From Natronomonas salsuginis (GTDB taxonomy: Archaea; Halobacteriota; Halobacteria; Halobacteriales; Haloarculaceae): a DNA stretch of 64,000 nt. The stretch is from the NCBI RefSeq assembly GCF_005239135.1, contig NZ_QKNX01000007.1, positions 54,402 to 118,401 on the forward strand, in the 5' to 3' direction. Both the position numbers and the translations under genes were made by a program. Position 1 is the first letter of the stretch. Every line of letters begins with the position of its first letter. Below, in pieces: positions 1 through 8,472 of the stretch. Below the pieces are notes generated by a model. That model saw nothing but the letters and a program-made list of their open reading frames with translations, ran no database searches and had not been told where the DNA came from.

Positions 1-1
1 G

Positions 2-1186
2 CCAATCGACGGCACCGAGGACGACCCGCTCTACCAGACCGAACGCTACGGGAACTTCAGCTACGACGTGCCGCTCGAAGACGGGAGCTACGACGTGACG
101 CTCCACTTCGCCGAGATCTTCCAGGGGACGTCCGAAGATTCGAACCCCGGCGCCGACCAGACCGGCGAACGGCTCTTCGACGTGACGGTCGAGGGCGAAC
201 CGGCCCTGTCGGGCTACGACATCTACGCGGAAGCTGGCGGGTCGCTCAGCGCGGTGCAAGAGACGATCACCGCCGACGTCACCGATGGCGAGCTGAACAT
301 CGGGTTCTCGACAGTCGCGGACAACGCGAAACTGTCGGCGGTCGAGGTCGAGCCAGCCGACGACGGTGGTGACGAAAACCAGGCACCTGTGGTCGATTCG
401 ATCGCCGATCAGACCGTGACAGAGGGCGGTTCGGTGACGGTTCCAGTCAGTGCTTCTGCCGACGACAGCGACGCGCTGTCGCTGTCCGCGGCCGGGCCGG
501 CCTTCGTGGGCTTTTCCGACGCGGGAGACGGCACCGGAACGCTCACCATCGAACCCGAAACCGGCGACGCCGGTACCTACACGGTCGACGTCACGGCGGA
601 CGACGGCACCGACGCCGCGACCGAGAGCTTCCAGCTCACCGTCGAGGAAGCCGCCGACCCCGAACCACAGGTGCTCTACCGGATCAACGCGGGCGAAAGC
701 GCTGACGTAAGCTCGATCGACGACGGACCCGACTGGACCGGCGTCGCGGACGATTCCTCGCCGTACCTCGTTTCGGTCCCCGAAACTGATAGCGGGAACT
801 ACGCCGGGGGTGACGACGTCACTCCGACCGGATCTATTCCCGATAGCACGCCGGGAGCAGTGTTCGACGCTGAGCGATATGGGGAGATGGAGTGGGAGTT
901 CTCGACCGACGTCGACGCAGAGGTCGAAATTCGACTCTACCTCAGCAATCAGTACCCCGGAACCAGCGAGCCCGAAGATCGACAGTTCAACGTCTCGGTC
1001 GAGGGGCAACAGGTCCTGACTGAGTACGATCCGGTCGCCGATGTCGGCCACGCTAACGGGGCGATGAAGAGCGTCACCATCACGAGCGACGGGACCGTCG
1101 ACGTCGACTTCGAGCAGGGGCCGATGGAGAATCCGCAGGTCAACGCGATCGAGATCGTCGCGACCGGCGCGGGAGGATCGATCTGA
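2..1186 (+). CDS. Malectin / Ig-like domain surface protein (5' truncated by window)
   Basis: The reading frame is open from base 2, so the true start lies upstream; the first internal Met is at base 68. Three beta domains are visible: a malectin-like carbohydrate-binding domain (start to about base 355, with YDVTLHFAEIF and a C-terminal LSAVEVEP strand), an Ig-like domain (about 385-650, beginning NQAPVVDSIADQTVTEGGS), and a second, more diverged malectin-like domain (about 670-1170, with VLYRINAGE and VNAIEIVATG). Malectin domains bind oligosaccharides in other proteins; here they suggest a secreted glycan-binding or glycan-degrading protein whose catalytic part, if any, is outside the window. 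The protein is very acidic, as expected for a halophile. There is no C-terminal membrane anchor. Domain assignment is by pattern; the full function cannot be given. Confidence 0.85.
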   Translation, partial: PIDGTEDDPLYQTERYGNFSYDVPLEDGSYDVTLHFAEIFQGTSEDSNPGADQTGERLFDVTVEGEPALSGYDIYAEAGGSLSAVQETITADVTDGELNIGFSTVADNAKLSAVEVEPADDGGDENQAPVVDSIADQTVTEGGSVTVPVSASADDSDALSLSAAGPAFVGFSDAGDGTGTLTIEPETGDAGTYTVDVTADDGTDAATESFQLTVEEAADPEPQVLYRINAGESADVSSIDDGPDWTGVADDSSPYLVSVPETDSGNYAGGDDVTPTGSIPDSTPGAVFDAERYGEMEWEFSTDVDAEVEIRLYLSNQYPGTSEPEDRQFNVSVEGQQVLTEYDPVADVGHANGAMKSVTITSDGTVDVDFEQGPMENPQVNAIEIVATGAGGSI

Positions 1187-1488
1187 TCGTCGATGATACG
1201 AGCCGACCGAATCGGTAGTGAATCCGCGCGGACGTTCGAGGTACACGGCCATCGCGGCGCACCTACCGTCACCGAGTGGCCTCCCAATGACGGTCACGAC
1301 GGATCTCCGACGGCGGACGACACCGTTGTCCCGTCGCCTCTCGTGAGAGGTGGCTCTCTCGCGCCGGATATCGGGATTCGCCGGCGACCCGAGGAGTATC
1401 CTCAAACGCGCCGGCGACCCGCCCGGCGATTTTCAGTCAGAACGGCAGCACCGCGTGGACAACAGAGCGACGCTAGCGGACACGAACT
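1187..1488. other. Intergenic region, no gene seen
   Basis: About 300 nt between two surface-protein genes. It contains a short direct repeat (cgccggcgaccc near 1380 and 1410) but no convincing TATA box, RNA gene or coding frame. Short open frames here have arginine-rich, low-complexity translations typical of out-of-frame high-GC DNA. Confidence 0.6.
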
Positions 1489-3171
1489 ATGACAACACGA
1501 ATTACACAGACGGCAACGGTCCTCGTAGCGCTGATGGTCGCCCTTTCGATCTTCGGAGGCGTGGGGACGGTCGCAGCACAGGACGCAACGGTCGAACAAT
1601 CAGCGAGCGCGGTGACGGCGGCGCCGGGTGAGACGGTCGAACTGACGACGACCTTCTCCACCGAAGATATCACTGGGCACGGCGTGCAGGTCATCCTCCC
1701 GACAGACTGGCAGGGAACGATGACCGACGCCGACGGCGGCGCGCCAAATTCACCATCCGGGAGCCCAAACGTCCTCGAGGTCGTCTGGCTCACTGCGGGA
1801 ACCCAGACGTACGAGATCACCTACGAAATCGACGTTCCGGGTGACGCCGAACCGGACGACTATACCGTCGGTGTCGAGGGGTCGGGGATCAATCCCGATG
1901 ACGACACACAGGTCCTCGGTTCGACAGAGACGACGATCACCGTCGAAGAGCCGAGCCAGAACGAACCCCCGGGGGCGTCGTTCACGCACAGTCCGATCGG
2001 ACCGCAAACGGGCGAGCAAGTATCGTTCGACGCCTCGGGGTCGGGCGATGATAGCGCAATCGCGAACTACGAGTGGGACTTCGACGGCGACGGCACCTCC
2101 GATGCAACCGGCGAAACGACGACCACGAGCTTCGATTCTGAAGGCGACTACGACGTCACGTTGACCGTCACCGACGACGATGGCGAAACCGATACCGCGA
2201 CGCAGACGATCTCGGTCGCTGACGCGCCGGTCGCCCCCGGAAGCGGGATCGGCGTGAGTCTCGAACCGTCCGCGTCGACGATCACGGAGGGCGAATCCGA
2301 CGAATTCGACATCGTCGTGTCCAACCTCGAAGGGAGTAGCGTCGGCGCATACGATATCACGCTCGCGCTCAGCAACGGCGGCGTTGCCACCTTCGACGGC
2401 GTCGAAGTCGACGGGGAGTCGATCGATGGCGATGACTCCGACCTGACCGACGTTATCGAGACCGGCGACGCGATCCGTATCGAAGTCGCCGGACAGAGCG
2501 TCGCTGGCGCAGAGGCAGTCATCGGGACCGTGAACGTCAGCGGAGATGCACCCGGCGAGGTCGACATCTCGGTTCAGGAAGCGCTGGTCTACGACGAGTC
2601 CGGCGACGGTTACGAGATCGGGGCGACGGAAGGAGTGGGCATGACCGTCGAAGAGCTCCAAGAGCCGTTCTTCGAGGTATCGAGCCTCGATGCGCCCGAC
2701 GAGGTCGCCCAGGGCGACGACATCACGGTTACCGCGACGGTGACGAACACGGGTGAACTCACCGGCATCAAGACGGTCTCCTTCGAGTTCGACGGGGCGA
2801 CCGTCGACTCCGAGGACGTCGAGCTCGACCCCGGAGCGAGCGCCGACGTGTCGTTCACCGTTTCGAGCGGCGAGATCTCCGCCGGGACGTACACCCACGG
2901 CGTCGTCACCGAGGACGGCAACGCGACCGCGGAGATCGTCATCACGCCGCCGGCGCTTGGCGAGTTCGAGACCCCGCCGCAGGACCTCGACGGGGATGGT
3001 CTCTACGAGGATGTCAACGGGGACGACGAGTTCGACATGGGAGACGCACAGGCGCTGTTCGCGAACCGAAACACCGAGGCAGTCCAGAACAACGCAGCCG
3101 CGTTCGACTTCAACGGAGACGAGGTCGTCGACGTGGGTGACGTTCAGGCGCTGTTCGACCAGTTGATCTGA
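1489..3171 (+). CDS. Secreted protein with PKD, cohesin-like, CARDB and dockerin domains
   Basis: A 560-aa protein starting with a Sec signal peptide (hydrophobic VLVALMVALSIFGGVGTVAAQ, cleavage about residue 30). In order: an N-terminal beta domain (30-155), a PKD domain (about 160-248, with YEWDFDGDGTSDATGE and the GDYDVTLTVTDDDGE end), a cohesin-like domain (about 255-385, GIGVSLEPSAST to a GEVDISVQEALVYDESG end), a CARDB-type Ig domain (about 395-490), and a C-terminal type I dockerin (about 498-560). The dockerin has two Ca-binding loops, DLDGDGLYEDVNGDDEFDMG and DFNGDEVVDVGD. Dockerins normally dock onto cohesins; having both in one chain suggests self-assembly or chaining on the cell surface, which is inference. 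There is no C-terminal membrane anchor. The ATG at 1489 directly precedes the signal peptide. Confidence 0.88.
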   Translation: MTTRITQTATVLVALMVALSIFGGVGTVAAQDATVEQSASAVTAAPGETVELTTTFSTEDITGHGVQVILPTDWQGTMTDADGGAPNSPSGSPNVLEVVWLTAGTQTYEITYEIDVPGDAEPDDYTVGVEGSGINPDDDTQVLGSTETTITVEEPSQNEPPGASFTHSPIGPQTGEQVSFDASGSGDDSAIANYEWDFDGDGTSDATGETTTTSFDSEGDYDVTLTVTDDDGETDTATQTISVADAPVAPGSGIGVSLEPSASTITEGESDEFDIVVSNLEGSSVGAYDITLALSNGGVATFDGVEVDGESIDGDDSDLTDVIETGDAIRIEVAGQSVAGAEAVIGTVNVSGDAPGEVDISVQEALVYDESGDGYEIGATEGVGMTVEELQEPFFEVSSLDAPDEVAQGDDITVTATVTNTGELTGIKTVSFEFDGATVDSEDVELDPGASADVSFTVSSGEISAGTYTHGVVTEDGNATAEIVITPPALGEFETPPQDLDGDGLYEDVNGDDEFDMGDAQALFANRNTEAVQNNAAAFDFNGDEVVDVGDVQALFDQLI

Positions 3172-3197
3172 CGCCACACCGGGACCGACCGTCCCGC

Positions 3198-3790
3198 CTG
3201 CGTTGTTTTGACACAAACGAGACCGGTCCGGTTTCGATCGCCGAGGTGACGGTGATGGACGAATCGAGCGGGGCGGTCGAGGTGTCCGCCGGGAGTATCG
3301 AGGGCACTGGCGGGATCCGATTGTTCGACGGGGCGGGCGAGCGCTACGGAGAGATCGAGTCGAATTCTGTGACAGCCACCGTCGGACCGTCCAACGACGG
3401 CGGTACGGACGACGGTTCTGAGACAGATCCGAGCACCGCGGGGAGTGGCGGCGGCGATGTCGATGCCAGTTCGTCGGACACCAGTTCGGATAGCGATTCG
3501 GACGGAACGGACGGACGCGACACGGGATCGGAGAGCCCACCGACGCACGTGGGGACGACGAGAGGACGGATGCGGAGAACGCCGCCGCTGACGATAGCTC
3601 CAGCGAGAGTGAGACGACCGATAGTGCGGCGAACATCGGCGGTGAATCGGCATCGAACCCAACCCCTGCGCGGACCGAAGCGGCAGAACTGGACGACGAA
3701 GCCCCCGTCGACCAAACTGGATTCGGCGTTCTCCCGGCCGTTACCGCGGTCCTCGCCGTCGCGTGGCTCGCCACTCGCCGATACCGGTGA
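3198..3790 (+). pseudogene. Frameshifted remnant of a PGF-CTERM-like anchored surface protein
   Basis: One frame reads FDTNETGPVSIAEVTVMD and continues through a beta-rich stretch into a Ser/Asp/Gly-rich linker until about 3535. After that the same acidic linker composition continues in another frame (ERTDAENAAADDSSSESE) and ends in QTGFGVLPAVTAVLAVAWLA followed by TRRYR and a stop at 3788-3790. That tail (small motif, hydrophobic helix, arginines) is the typical haloarchaeal C-terminal anchor processed by archaeosortase. An indel near 3530-3550 therefore breaks the gene, unless it is a sequencing error. The N-terminal half is also missing: the beta fragment looks like the end of a cohesin-like domain. 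A GTG at 3246 could start the residual frame. It is probably a decayed partner or paralogue of the preceding cohesin/dockerin gene. Confidence 0.6.
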
Positions 3791-4002
3791 CGGTGGATTC
3801 GGCGGGCGCGTCGCGTGCGGCCCGCCGATAACCGCCGACAGGTGGAGTCGATACCGCGGCTGGGAATTTGTATCGCTATATATGATTTATTGGCCATACA
3901 CTGGTCTCAGATGGATCGTGAGGACGATGCACTCAGCACCGCTCTAGGCTTCGAACCGATCAAACCCCCGGCCGACACCCAATCCGACGCGGCCACCCGA
4001 AC

Positions 4003-4016
4003 CAGAAAAATACAAT
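4003..4016 (+). promoter_or_regulatory. Candidate archaeal TATA box for the 52-aa zinc-ribbon gene
   Basis: The AT-rich run agaaaaatacaatg stands out from GC-rich flanks and is centred about 29 nt before the ATG at 4040, the spacing expected for a leaderless haloarchaeal transcript. A second TATA-like run (ctatatatgattt, about 3872-3884) lies further upstream and could instead serve an in-frame ATG at 3911. Confidence 0.5.
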
Positions 4017-4039
4017 GCGTACCCGGAGCAAGTGTCGGT

Positions 4040-4198
4040 ATGGCTCTCTCATTGGAGACCGATTGCCCCGACTGTGACTCAACGGAGTTCTACAAATCAG
4101 CGAGCATGCGGATCCATCTCGGTATCAAAAAGAAGTGGCGCTGCATCAACTGCGAGTACGGGTTCGTCACGATCAACGGCATCGACACCTCGGTCTGA
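4040..4198 (+). CDS. Small zinc-ribbon protein, 52 aa
   Basis: The protein begins MALSLETDCPDCDSTEFYKS and ends with CINCEYGFVTINGIDTS. The two CxxC pairs (DCPDC and CINC) form a treble-clef or zinc-ribbon metal site. Very short proteins of this layout (MAL..E..CP.C...F.......LG.K.KW.C..C.YGFV.I) are widespread in Halobacteria and of unknown function; they may bind nucleic acid or protein. The frame is open further upstream (ATG at 3911), but the upstream translation lacks the conserved pattern, and a TATA-like element about 29 nt before 4040 supports the short form. Confidence 0.75.
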   Translation: MALSLETDCPDCDSTEFYKSASMRIHLGIKKKWRCINCEYGFVTINGIDTSV

Positions 4199-5427
4199 CC
4201 GAACACCGAGCGAAGGGACGTGCGTTGCTGGACGGCGGTTACCGTACCTGATCGGTGCAGTCGTCGACCCTGCGTGAAAACTGCCCGGCCGTTCGAGCCC
4301 GTACGTGACCCAGAAATTCGACGAGTACCGTACATAGCTCAGTTCCAGAACGCCTCGTTTCGATCGTGGCAGGCAACTGGATCAGCCTCAACGCAGAGGT
4401 TTTAACCCCCATTTTCGCGTTACAACCGCGGTCGACACGACCCGCCGGACAGGCAGTTGGTCGGTCGTGGGTCGTCCCTCAGTTGAGTAGTGTACGCGCT
4501 GCGGTACGCCTCCGTGCGAAATCGTCGGTCGCAGTTCTTCGGGCCGTCTTCGGAGGCCGAGTAGTGCCGTAATCGGGAGGGAAACGCCGAAAGTAACCGC
4601 GTTGGACGCTGAGACACGCGATATATAAACCACTTATCGCGATACTAAATTCGAATGTTGGAAGTTCACAGTTTCGGAGGATAGATGACGTCGATCCTGG
4701 GGCTCCCCGACCCGAGGGGCACGACCAAATCACTCGGGGTACGGAGTGGCACTACGTGATTGACGACTTAGCGGAGACGATATCGCTCGGCCCGGCGATG
4801 GACGGCGAACCCGGCGACGACTGGGCCCTCTCGTTTACGCCTGAAGGTTGGATCGGAAATCGAGACCAACTATCTCACTGCACACGGCCACGGCTTTGGA
4901 GGGTTGGACTGATGCTTGCCTTTCTTTCGACGACAGCCGGAGTGAGTTATCCGTTCAGTCAGCGTGTCATAGAATCACTCGCGAACTCCGAGGGCCATTC
5001 GTTTACTGAACGGTCTGCGTATTCGATCCTCACGGACAGTACAACCATTCCTGTCAAAATGAGAGATCCCAATACAACGTACCGCAGCGAGTGCTCATCG
5101 ATCTGTGTTGTGAAGCCGGTGCCAGTGAGTGGAATTACCAGGAGAGCGACTGCGTACCGTGCTTTTCGAAACTAACGCATCTGTTCGTTATCAGAGAGCC
5201 CGGAACATCAGACTTCGGCCACTTGCTTTCTGTAACCGCATGAGCTGTCTTCTATGACACGGTTAGTATGCTACAATAGCTATCGACACAAATCGATTCT
5301 CGACGTTCAGGTGTTCGCGCTGTGCAACACTGGTTCGACGCGTGCGCGTTTTATTTACTCAGTGGAAACCGCTCTCCGAGAGCACGTTTCTCGTCGATAG
5401 CTACAGGTAGCAGACTCCCTTTCGCAA
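4199..5427. other. 1.2-kb gap with weak coding potential
   Basis: No confident gene. A good TATA-like element (atatataaacc near 4621) is followed at 4671-4687 by a strong Shine-Dalgarno (ggagg) and an ATG at 4685 opening a 24-codon frame that ends at 4759. A GTG at 4756 overlaps that stop by 4 nt and opens a 139-aa frame (4756-5175). Its first 40 residues (VIDDLAETISLGPAMDGEPG) look coding and acidic, but the rest does not. This may be a decayed gene or a small real operon. The AT-rich 5180-5427 stretch shows nothing recognisable. Confidence 0.35.
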
Positions 5428-6186
5428 TTAGTCAGTGGGGTCTGCGTCTCCTAGCGCCGCACCAGCAGCCTCGCCCGCTGCGTCGAGAACATCACGGCTC
5501 GATAGCAAGATGATACCGAAGCCGACCTTGGCGACGAGGTCGAGCACCATGAACCCGGCAGTTTCGCTGTAGAGGCTGATCATTCCGAGCCCCTCCGTGC
5601 CGAGGATCCACCACACTGGGTAGACCAGCCAAACGACCACGATGAGGTTTCGAAGAGTGCTAAACGTCGATCGGGCGGCTCCCGACAGTTGGTTTGCTTC
5701 TTCGGTCAGAGTGCCGAAGAGGTAGTATAGCAACACCAATAGCAAGCCCGTCGAGACACCCCACCAAATAATGCGGTCCCCGACAGGGCTGAGCAGCACA
5801 CCAGCTGTCGATAGCGTTGCCACGGCACCAGTGCCGATCATCAGTACGTCAAGGCCAACGAGTGTAGACAGTTGGTTTCGGTTTGCCCCAGCAAGCAATC
5901 CGAGGTCAATGAGCAAGAGTGGCGTTGTGAACAGCCAATCGGTATACCGTGCCCAATAAATCGGTAGCTCCTCACCGCCGATCTCGATTGTCGTCAACCC
6001 GAATCCGAGTGCCATGCTCAGGTAGTTTACGAATGCGATAGCAGTGATGAATATCGTGACAATATAGAACTCTTGACGGCGTCTATTCTTTTCACCCCAT
6101 CCGCGGGCGATGAAGTATAGCATACCAATGAGCATTCCTGCTGTCCCTAGCCACAGCCATAGTGACTCGCTGCCTGGTTGGGTCAT
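5428..6186 (-). CDS. bop: Bacteriorhodopsin (light-driven outward proton pump)
   Basis: A 252-aa seven-helix microbial rhodopsin that binds retinal on a lysine and exports protons when illuminated. The helix C signature [20 protein letters not shown] holds the pump residues: Arg80, Asp83 (Schiff-base counter-ion, D85 of Halobacterium bacteriorhodopsin), Thr87 and Asp94 (proton donor, D96). Lys220 in [14 protein letters not shown] is the retinal lysine (K216). Glu198 and Glu208 match the proton-release pair E194/E204. The D-T-D set argues for a proton pump rather than a halorhodopsin (TSA) or sensory rhodopsin. The N-terminus is short, without the long precursor leader of Halobacterium bop. 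A TATA-like element about 25 nt upstream suggests its own leaderless transcript. Upstream on the same strand lie a HalX response regulator and a HalOD1 protein, candidate regulators. Confidence 0.96.
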   Translation of the reverse strand: MTQPGSESLWLWLGTAGMLIGMLYFIARGWGEKNRRRQEFYIVTIFITAIAFVNYLSMALGFGLTTIEIGGEELPIYWARYTDWLFTTPLLLIDLGLLAGANRNQLSTLVGLDVLMIGTGAVATLSTAGVLLSPVGDRIIWWGVSTGLLLVLLYYLFGTLTEEANQLSGAARSTFSTLRNLIVVVWLVYPVWWILGTEGLGMISLYSETAGFMVLDLVAKVGFGIILLSSRDVLDAAGEAAGAALGDADPTD

Positions 6187-6206
6187 ATTACATCAGAACG
6201 ATCGCT

Positions 6207-6215
6207 CATATACGG
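6207..6215 (-). promoter_or_regulatory. Candidate TATA box of the bacteriorhodopsin gene
   Basis: On the minus strand the sequence ccgtatatg is centred about 25 nt before the bop ATG at 6186, fitting an archaeal TATA box for a leaderless message. The region upstream (6216-6330) is AT-rich, as at other bop promoters, but I could not identify a Bat-type upstream activating sequence with confidence. Confidence 0.5.
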
Positions 6216-6329
6216 TATTTGTATTATGCCTTTATGTATAGTGTAAAGCGTGGACAAGCTTTACTAATAGGTATTAATACGCTACCTCTCTATCTTTGAT
6301 CGGTGAATTGCCGCAGGGCTAAGGCATTC

Positions 6330-6539
6330 TCATACACTGTTTGTAAAAGGGGTTTGAAACTTCAATGCAGAAACTAAAACAGAGAAGGCAGCATAGCAAA
6401 TGGCATAATTAATATAATTAAAAAATGCAATAGCTCGTACGAAGGCCAATCCGATGAGCATCGGATACTTGTTTTCTGCGAGTACTGCGACATTGCTGCT
6501 GGTAGCATAATCAGTGGACGCCACAGCTCCTCGAAGCAT
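6330..6539 (-). CDS. Possible small membrane protein, 69 aa
   Basis: An open frame starting one nucleotide past the stop of the upstream response regulator gene, so it could be translated as the last gene of that operon. The middle is hydrophobic (MLIGLAFVRAIAFFNYINYA followed by ICYAAFSVLVSALKF), enough for one or two membrane helices. Base composition is unusually AT-rich. I recognise no family. A small membrane protein between a rhodopsin regulator and bop would recall the small proteins near Halobacterium bop (for example Brp-region small ORFs), but that is analogy only. It may be chance. Confidence 0.3.
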   Translation of the reverse strand: MLRGAVASTDYATSSNVAVLAENKYPMLIGLAFVRAIAFFNYINYAICYAAFSVLVSALKFQTPFTNSV

Positions 6540-6540
6540 A

Positions 6541-7134
6541 TCAAAGCTGATCTACAGGTTGGGACCCGATACGCTGGTCTCTGACCAGCATATCGATCTG
6601 ATACTCTGCCTCGAGACGCTTGAGTGTCGTATCAGCGTCTTCTTCCAACTCCCGTATTCTCTTGAGGAGATTGCCGTATCGATCGTCTTTTTGAAGCTCT
6701 GTTTTGTCGAGGTTCGCCTCTAGTGTGGCTTTCCTCGCGGTGAGTGAGAAAAGCTCTGTGAGTGAATCTTCGTATGTGAGAACCAGCTCCGCAGCTTCGA
6801 CAGTTCGAAGAAGTTTTCTCCGGTCAATCGGTTTGATGAGATAGTCGTCCACGTCGATGGACGCTAGATCCTCCGTTGGCTGCACAGCTGTCGCCATAAT
6901 CACCTGCTGGCCATCACCGTTTTCGCGAATTGATTGTAGCACTTCCGTGCCAGAGAGCCCCGGCATTCGACGGTCTAGAAGGACGATATCAATGGATTCC
7001 TCAGCGAAAATTTCCAGTGCATCTTCCCCAGAGTAGGTCACATAAACCTCGAACTGCTCGCGTAGCCAAATACCGAATAAGTCGGCGAGATTTTCTTCGT
7101 CGTCGACGATCAGAACAGTGCTACAATGTGTCAT
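6541..7134 (-). CDS. HalX-domain response regulator
   Basis: A 197-aa protein with an N-terminal receiver domain: Asp11/Asp12 in LIVDDEE, phospho-acceptor Asp54 in DIVLLDRRMPGLSG, and conserved Lys101 in DDYLIKPIDRRKL. The C-terminal third (about 125-190, LTARKATLEANLDKTELQKD) is the HalX type, a helical and probably coiled-coil domain found after receivers in haloarchaea. There is no DNA-binding domain, so output is probably by protein-protein contact. It starts 9 nt after the HalOD1 gene, so the two form an operon. No kinase is immediately adjacent; the nearest is the nine-PAS kinase 31 kb upstream on the same strand. Position next to bop suggests, but does not prove, a role in light or oxygen-dependent control. 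Confidence 0.9.
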   Translation of the reverse strand: MTHCSTVLIVDDEENLADLFGIWLREQFEVYVTYSGEDALEIFAEESIDIVLLDRRMPGLSGTEVLQSIRENGDGQQVIMATAVQPTEDLASIDVDDYLIKPIDRRKLLRTVEAAELVLTYEDSLTELFSLTARKATLEANLDKTELQKDDRYGNLLKRIRELEEDADTTLKRLEAEYQIDMLVRDQRIGSQPVDQL

Positions 7135-7143
7135 CTATTTTAC

Positions 7144-7467
7144 TTACACATCTCGTTCGACGATGACACGCACCGTTGACCCATACAGAACCGTAACAAG
7201 TGCGTCTTGGAAAAGAAACTCTACAGAGGGCGTGTAGCTGGTCTCGTCGACTGCACGACTTTTGAACAAGCCATTTAGCTTGTCTACATCCACGAACTCG
7301 AACACCGGTGGGGATCTACTGAGTTCTGGCCAGTGATCTACGGCTTCCATAAGTGTGCTAAGAACTGCTTCGGAGACCACGACCGGTCTTTCAAACCCTT
7401 TTACAAGTTGCGTGTCTGTACTCCATATTTCCACTACGGACGTAGAGTACGGTGACGTCTCGGCCAT
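7144..7467 (-). CDS. HalOD1 output-domain protein
   Basis: A 107-aa single-domain protein. The pattern LSTLMEAVDHWPELSRSPPV then FEFVDVDKLNGLF and a C-terminal pair of strands (SVEFLFQDALVTVLYGSTVR) matches the HalOD1 family, a small haloarchaeal domain found alone or next to receivers and proposed to be a signalling output. Its molecular partner is unknown. It is the first gene of a pair with the HalX regulator (9-nt gap). A T-rich terminator for the preceding gene separates it from the K+ channel. Confidence 0.8.
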   Translation of the reverse strand: MAETSPYSTSVVEIWSTDTQLVKGFERPVVVSEAVLSTLMEAVDHWPELSRSPPVFEFVDVDKLNGLFKSRAVDETSYTPSVEFLFQDALVTVLYGSTVRVIVERDV

Positions 7468-7523
7468 GGAAAATAAACATAGTGCTCTGTGTTAATGATG
7501 TAGCCTACTAGTATTGGTACAGC

Positions 7524-7533
7524 AAAAAAAAAA
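7524..7533 (-). terminator. Poly-T terminator downstream of the K+ channel gene
   Basis: A run of ten A on the plus strand, i.e. T10 on the transcribed minus strand, lies about 130 nt after the stop of the channel gene. Oligo-T tracts are the usual intrinsic termination signal in archaea. It is the longest homopolymer I noticed in the window and would end the giant-protein/channel transcript before the HalOD1 gene. Confidence 0.6.
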
Positions 7534-7665
7534 CCTAATCATATAGGTGTACTTTCGAGAGACTTCGTACGAACGCCTACCAGATCGATAATCCGACTGC
7601 CTCAGGAGATGCGCCCGAGACAGTTCACGTGTCACAGCACATACCGTTGGTGCCTGCTGGTGTGA

Positions 7666-8466
7666 TTAGTGGTTGTCCAGCGACTCTCCACAGTGTGGGC
7701 AGGTATTTTCCGAGCCTGATTGGGAATCCTCAATGAAGCCTGCGGCCAGTATTGATGCTGGGAGAGCGAACAAGCCAATCCCGAACACGGCGATAAGGGA
7801 ACCGACAATCTGTCCTCCTCTGGTCACCGGGTACATGTCTCCGTATCCGACCGTCGTGAGTGTCATTGCTCCCCACCACAGCGTCGCCGGGATCGAACTG
7901 AATAGTTCGGGCTGTGCTTCATGTTCAAGTTGGTACATAACTGATGAAGCCAAGACGAGTAGAATGATATTCATCGCCGCCGAAACGACCAGTTTCTCTT
8001 TTTGATTCCGAAAGACGGCTCCTAATGACCTGATCGATTCGGAGTAGCGAGCGATCTTGAGCAGCCGGATCACCCGCACAAGCCGCATCGCCCGGAGAAA
8101 GCGCGTATCTACGGCGAATATGCTTGCGAGATAGAACGGAAGGATCGCAAGGAGATCAACGATCATCAGCGGTGTACAAATAAAACGGATGCGTCCTCGG
8201 ATCGGTTTCGCGTACGACCGCGTTTCGGTGATCGACCAGACGTGAGCCACGTACTCGATCGTGAAAACGATAATCGAAATCAGTTCGATCAGATACAGTT
8301 CACGTCTGTACGCGGCCGCAACGGGGTCCACGGTTTCGAGCAGCACTGCGATAATATTGATCACGATCAGCCCCATGATACCCCAATCGAACGCTGCCCC
8401 GAGTCTTCCCCCTAATCGTGGAGCGAATATCTCGTAGGTGAACGATCGCGCTTCTGTGTAGTTCAT
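7666..8466 (-). CDS. Voltage-gated (Kv-type) potassium channel
   Basis: A six-helix K+ channel subunit, 266 aa from the ATG (268 from a GTG at 8472). S1-S3 are clear hydrophobic helices. S4 (RFLRAMRLVRVIRLLKIAR) has a positive charge at every third residue for seven positions, the hallmark of a voltage sensor. The selectivity filter is TLTTVGYGDMYP, followed by an S6 with GIGLFALPASILAAGF. The C-terminus ends in a half zinc-ribbon, CPHCGESL, as in several haloarchaeal Kv-like channels. It should form a tetramer in the plasma membrane passing K+ on depolarisation. The stop of the 27-kb giant gene is TAA, immediately followed in the same frame by GTG ATA ATG, so the channel is almost certainly co-transcribed and translationally coupled with it. 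Confidence 0.94.
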   Translation of the reverse strand: MNYTEARSFTYEIFAPRLGGRLGAAFDWGIMGLIVINIIAVLLETVDPVAAAYRRELYLIELISIIVFTIEYVAHVWSITETRSYAKPIRGRIRFICTPLMIVDLLAILPFYLASIFAVDTRFLRAMRLVRVIRLLKIARYSESIRSLGAVFRNQKEKLVVSAAMNIILLVLASSVMYQLEHEAQPELFSSIPATLWWGAMTLTTVGYGDMYPVTRGGQIVGSLIAVFGIGLFALPASILAAGFIEDSQSGSENTCPHCGESLDNH

Positions 8467-8472
8467 TATCAC

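Noticed and set aside
1750..3897. 715-aa minus-strand open frame
   Set aside because: Antisense to the cohesin/dockerin gene; Arg-rich, low-complexity translation typical of high-GC shadow frames, no domain.
5428..6186. Sensory rhodopsin or halorhodopsin instead of a proton pump
   Set aside because: The Asp83/Thr87/Asp94 set, the paired Glu release residues and the absence of an adjacent transducer gene fit a bacteriorhodopsin.
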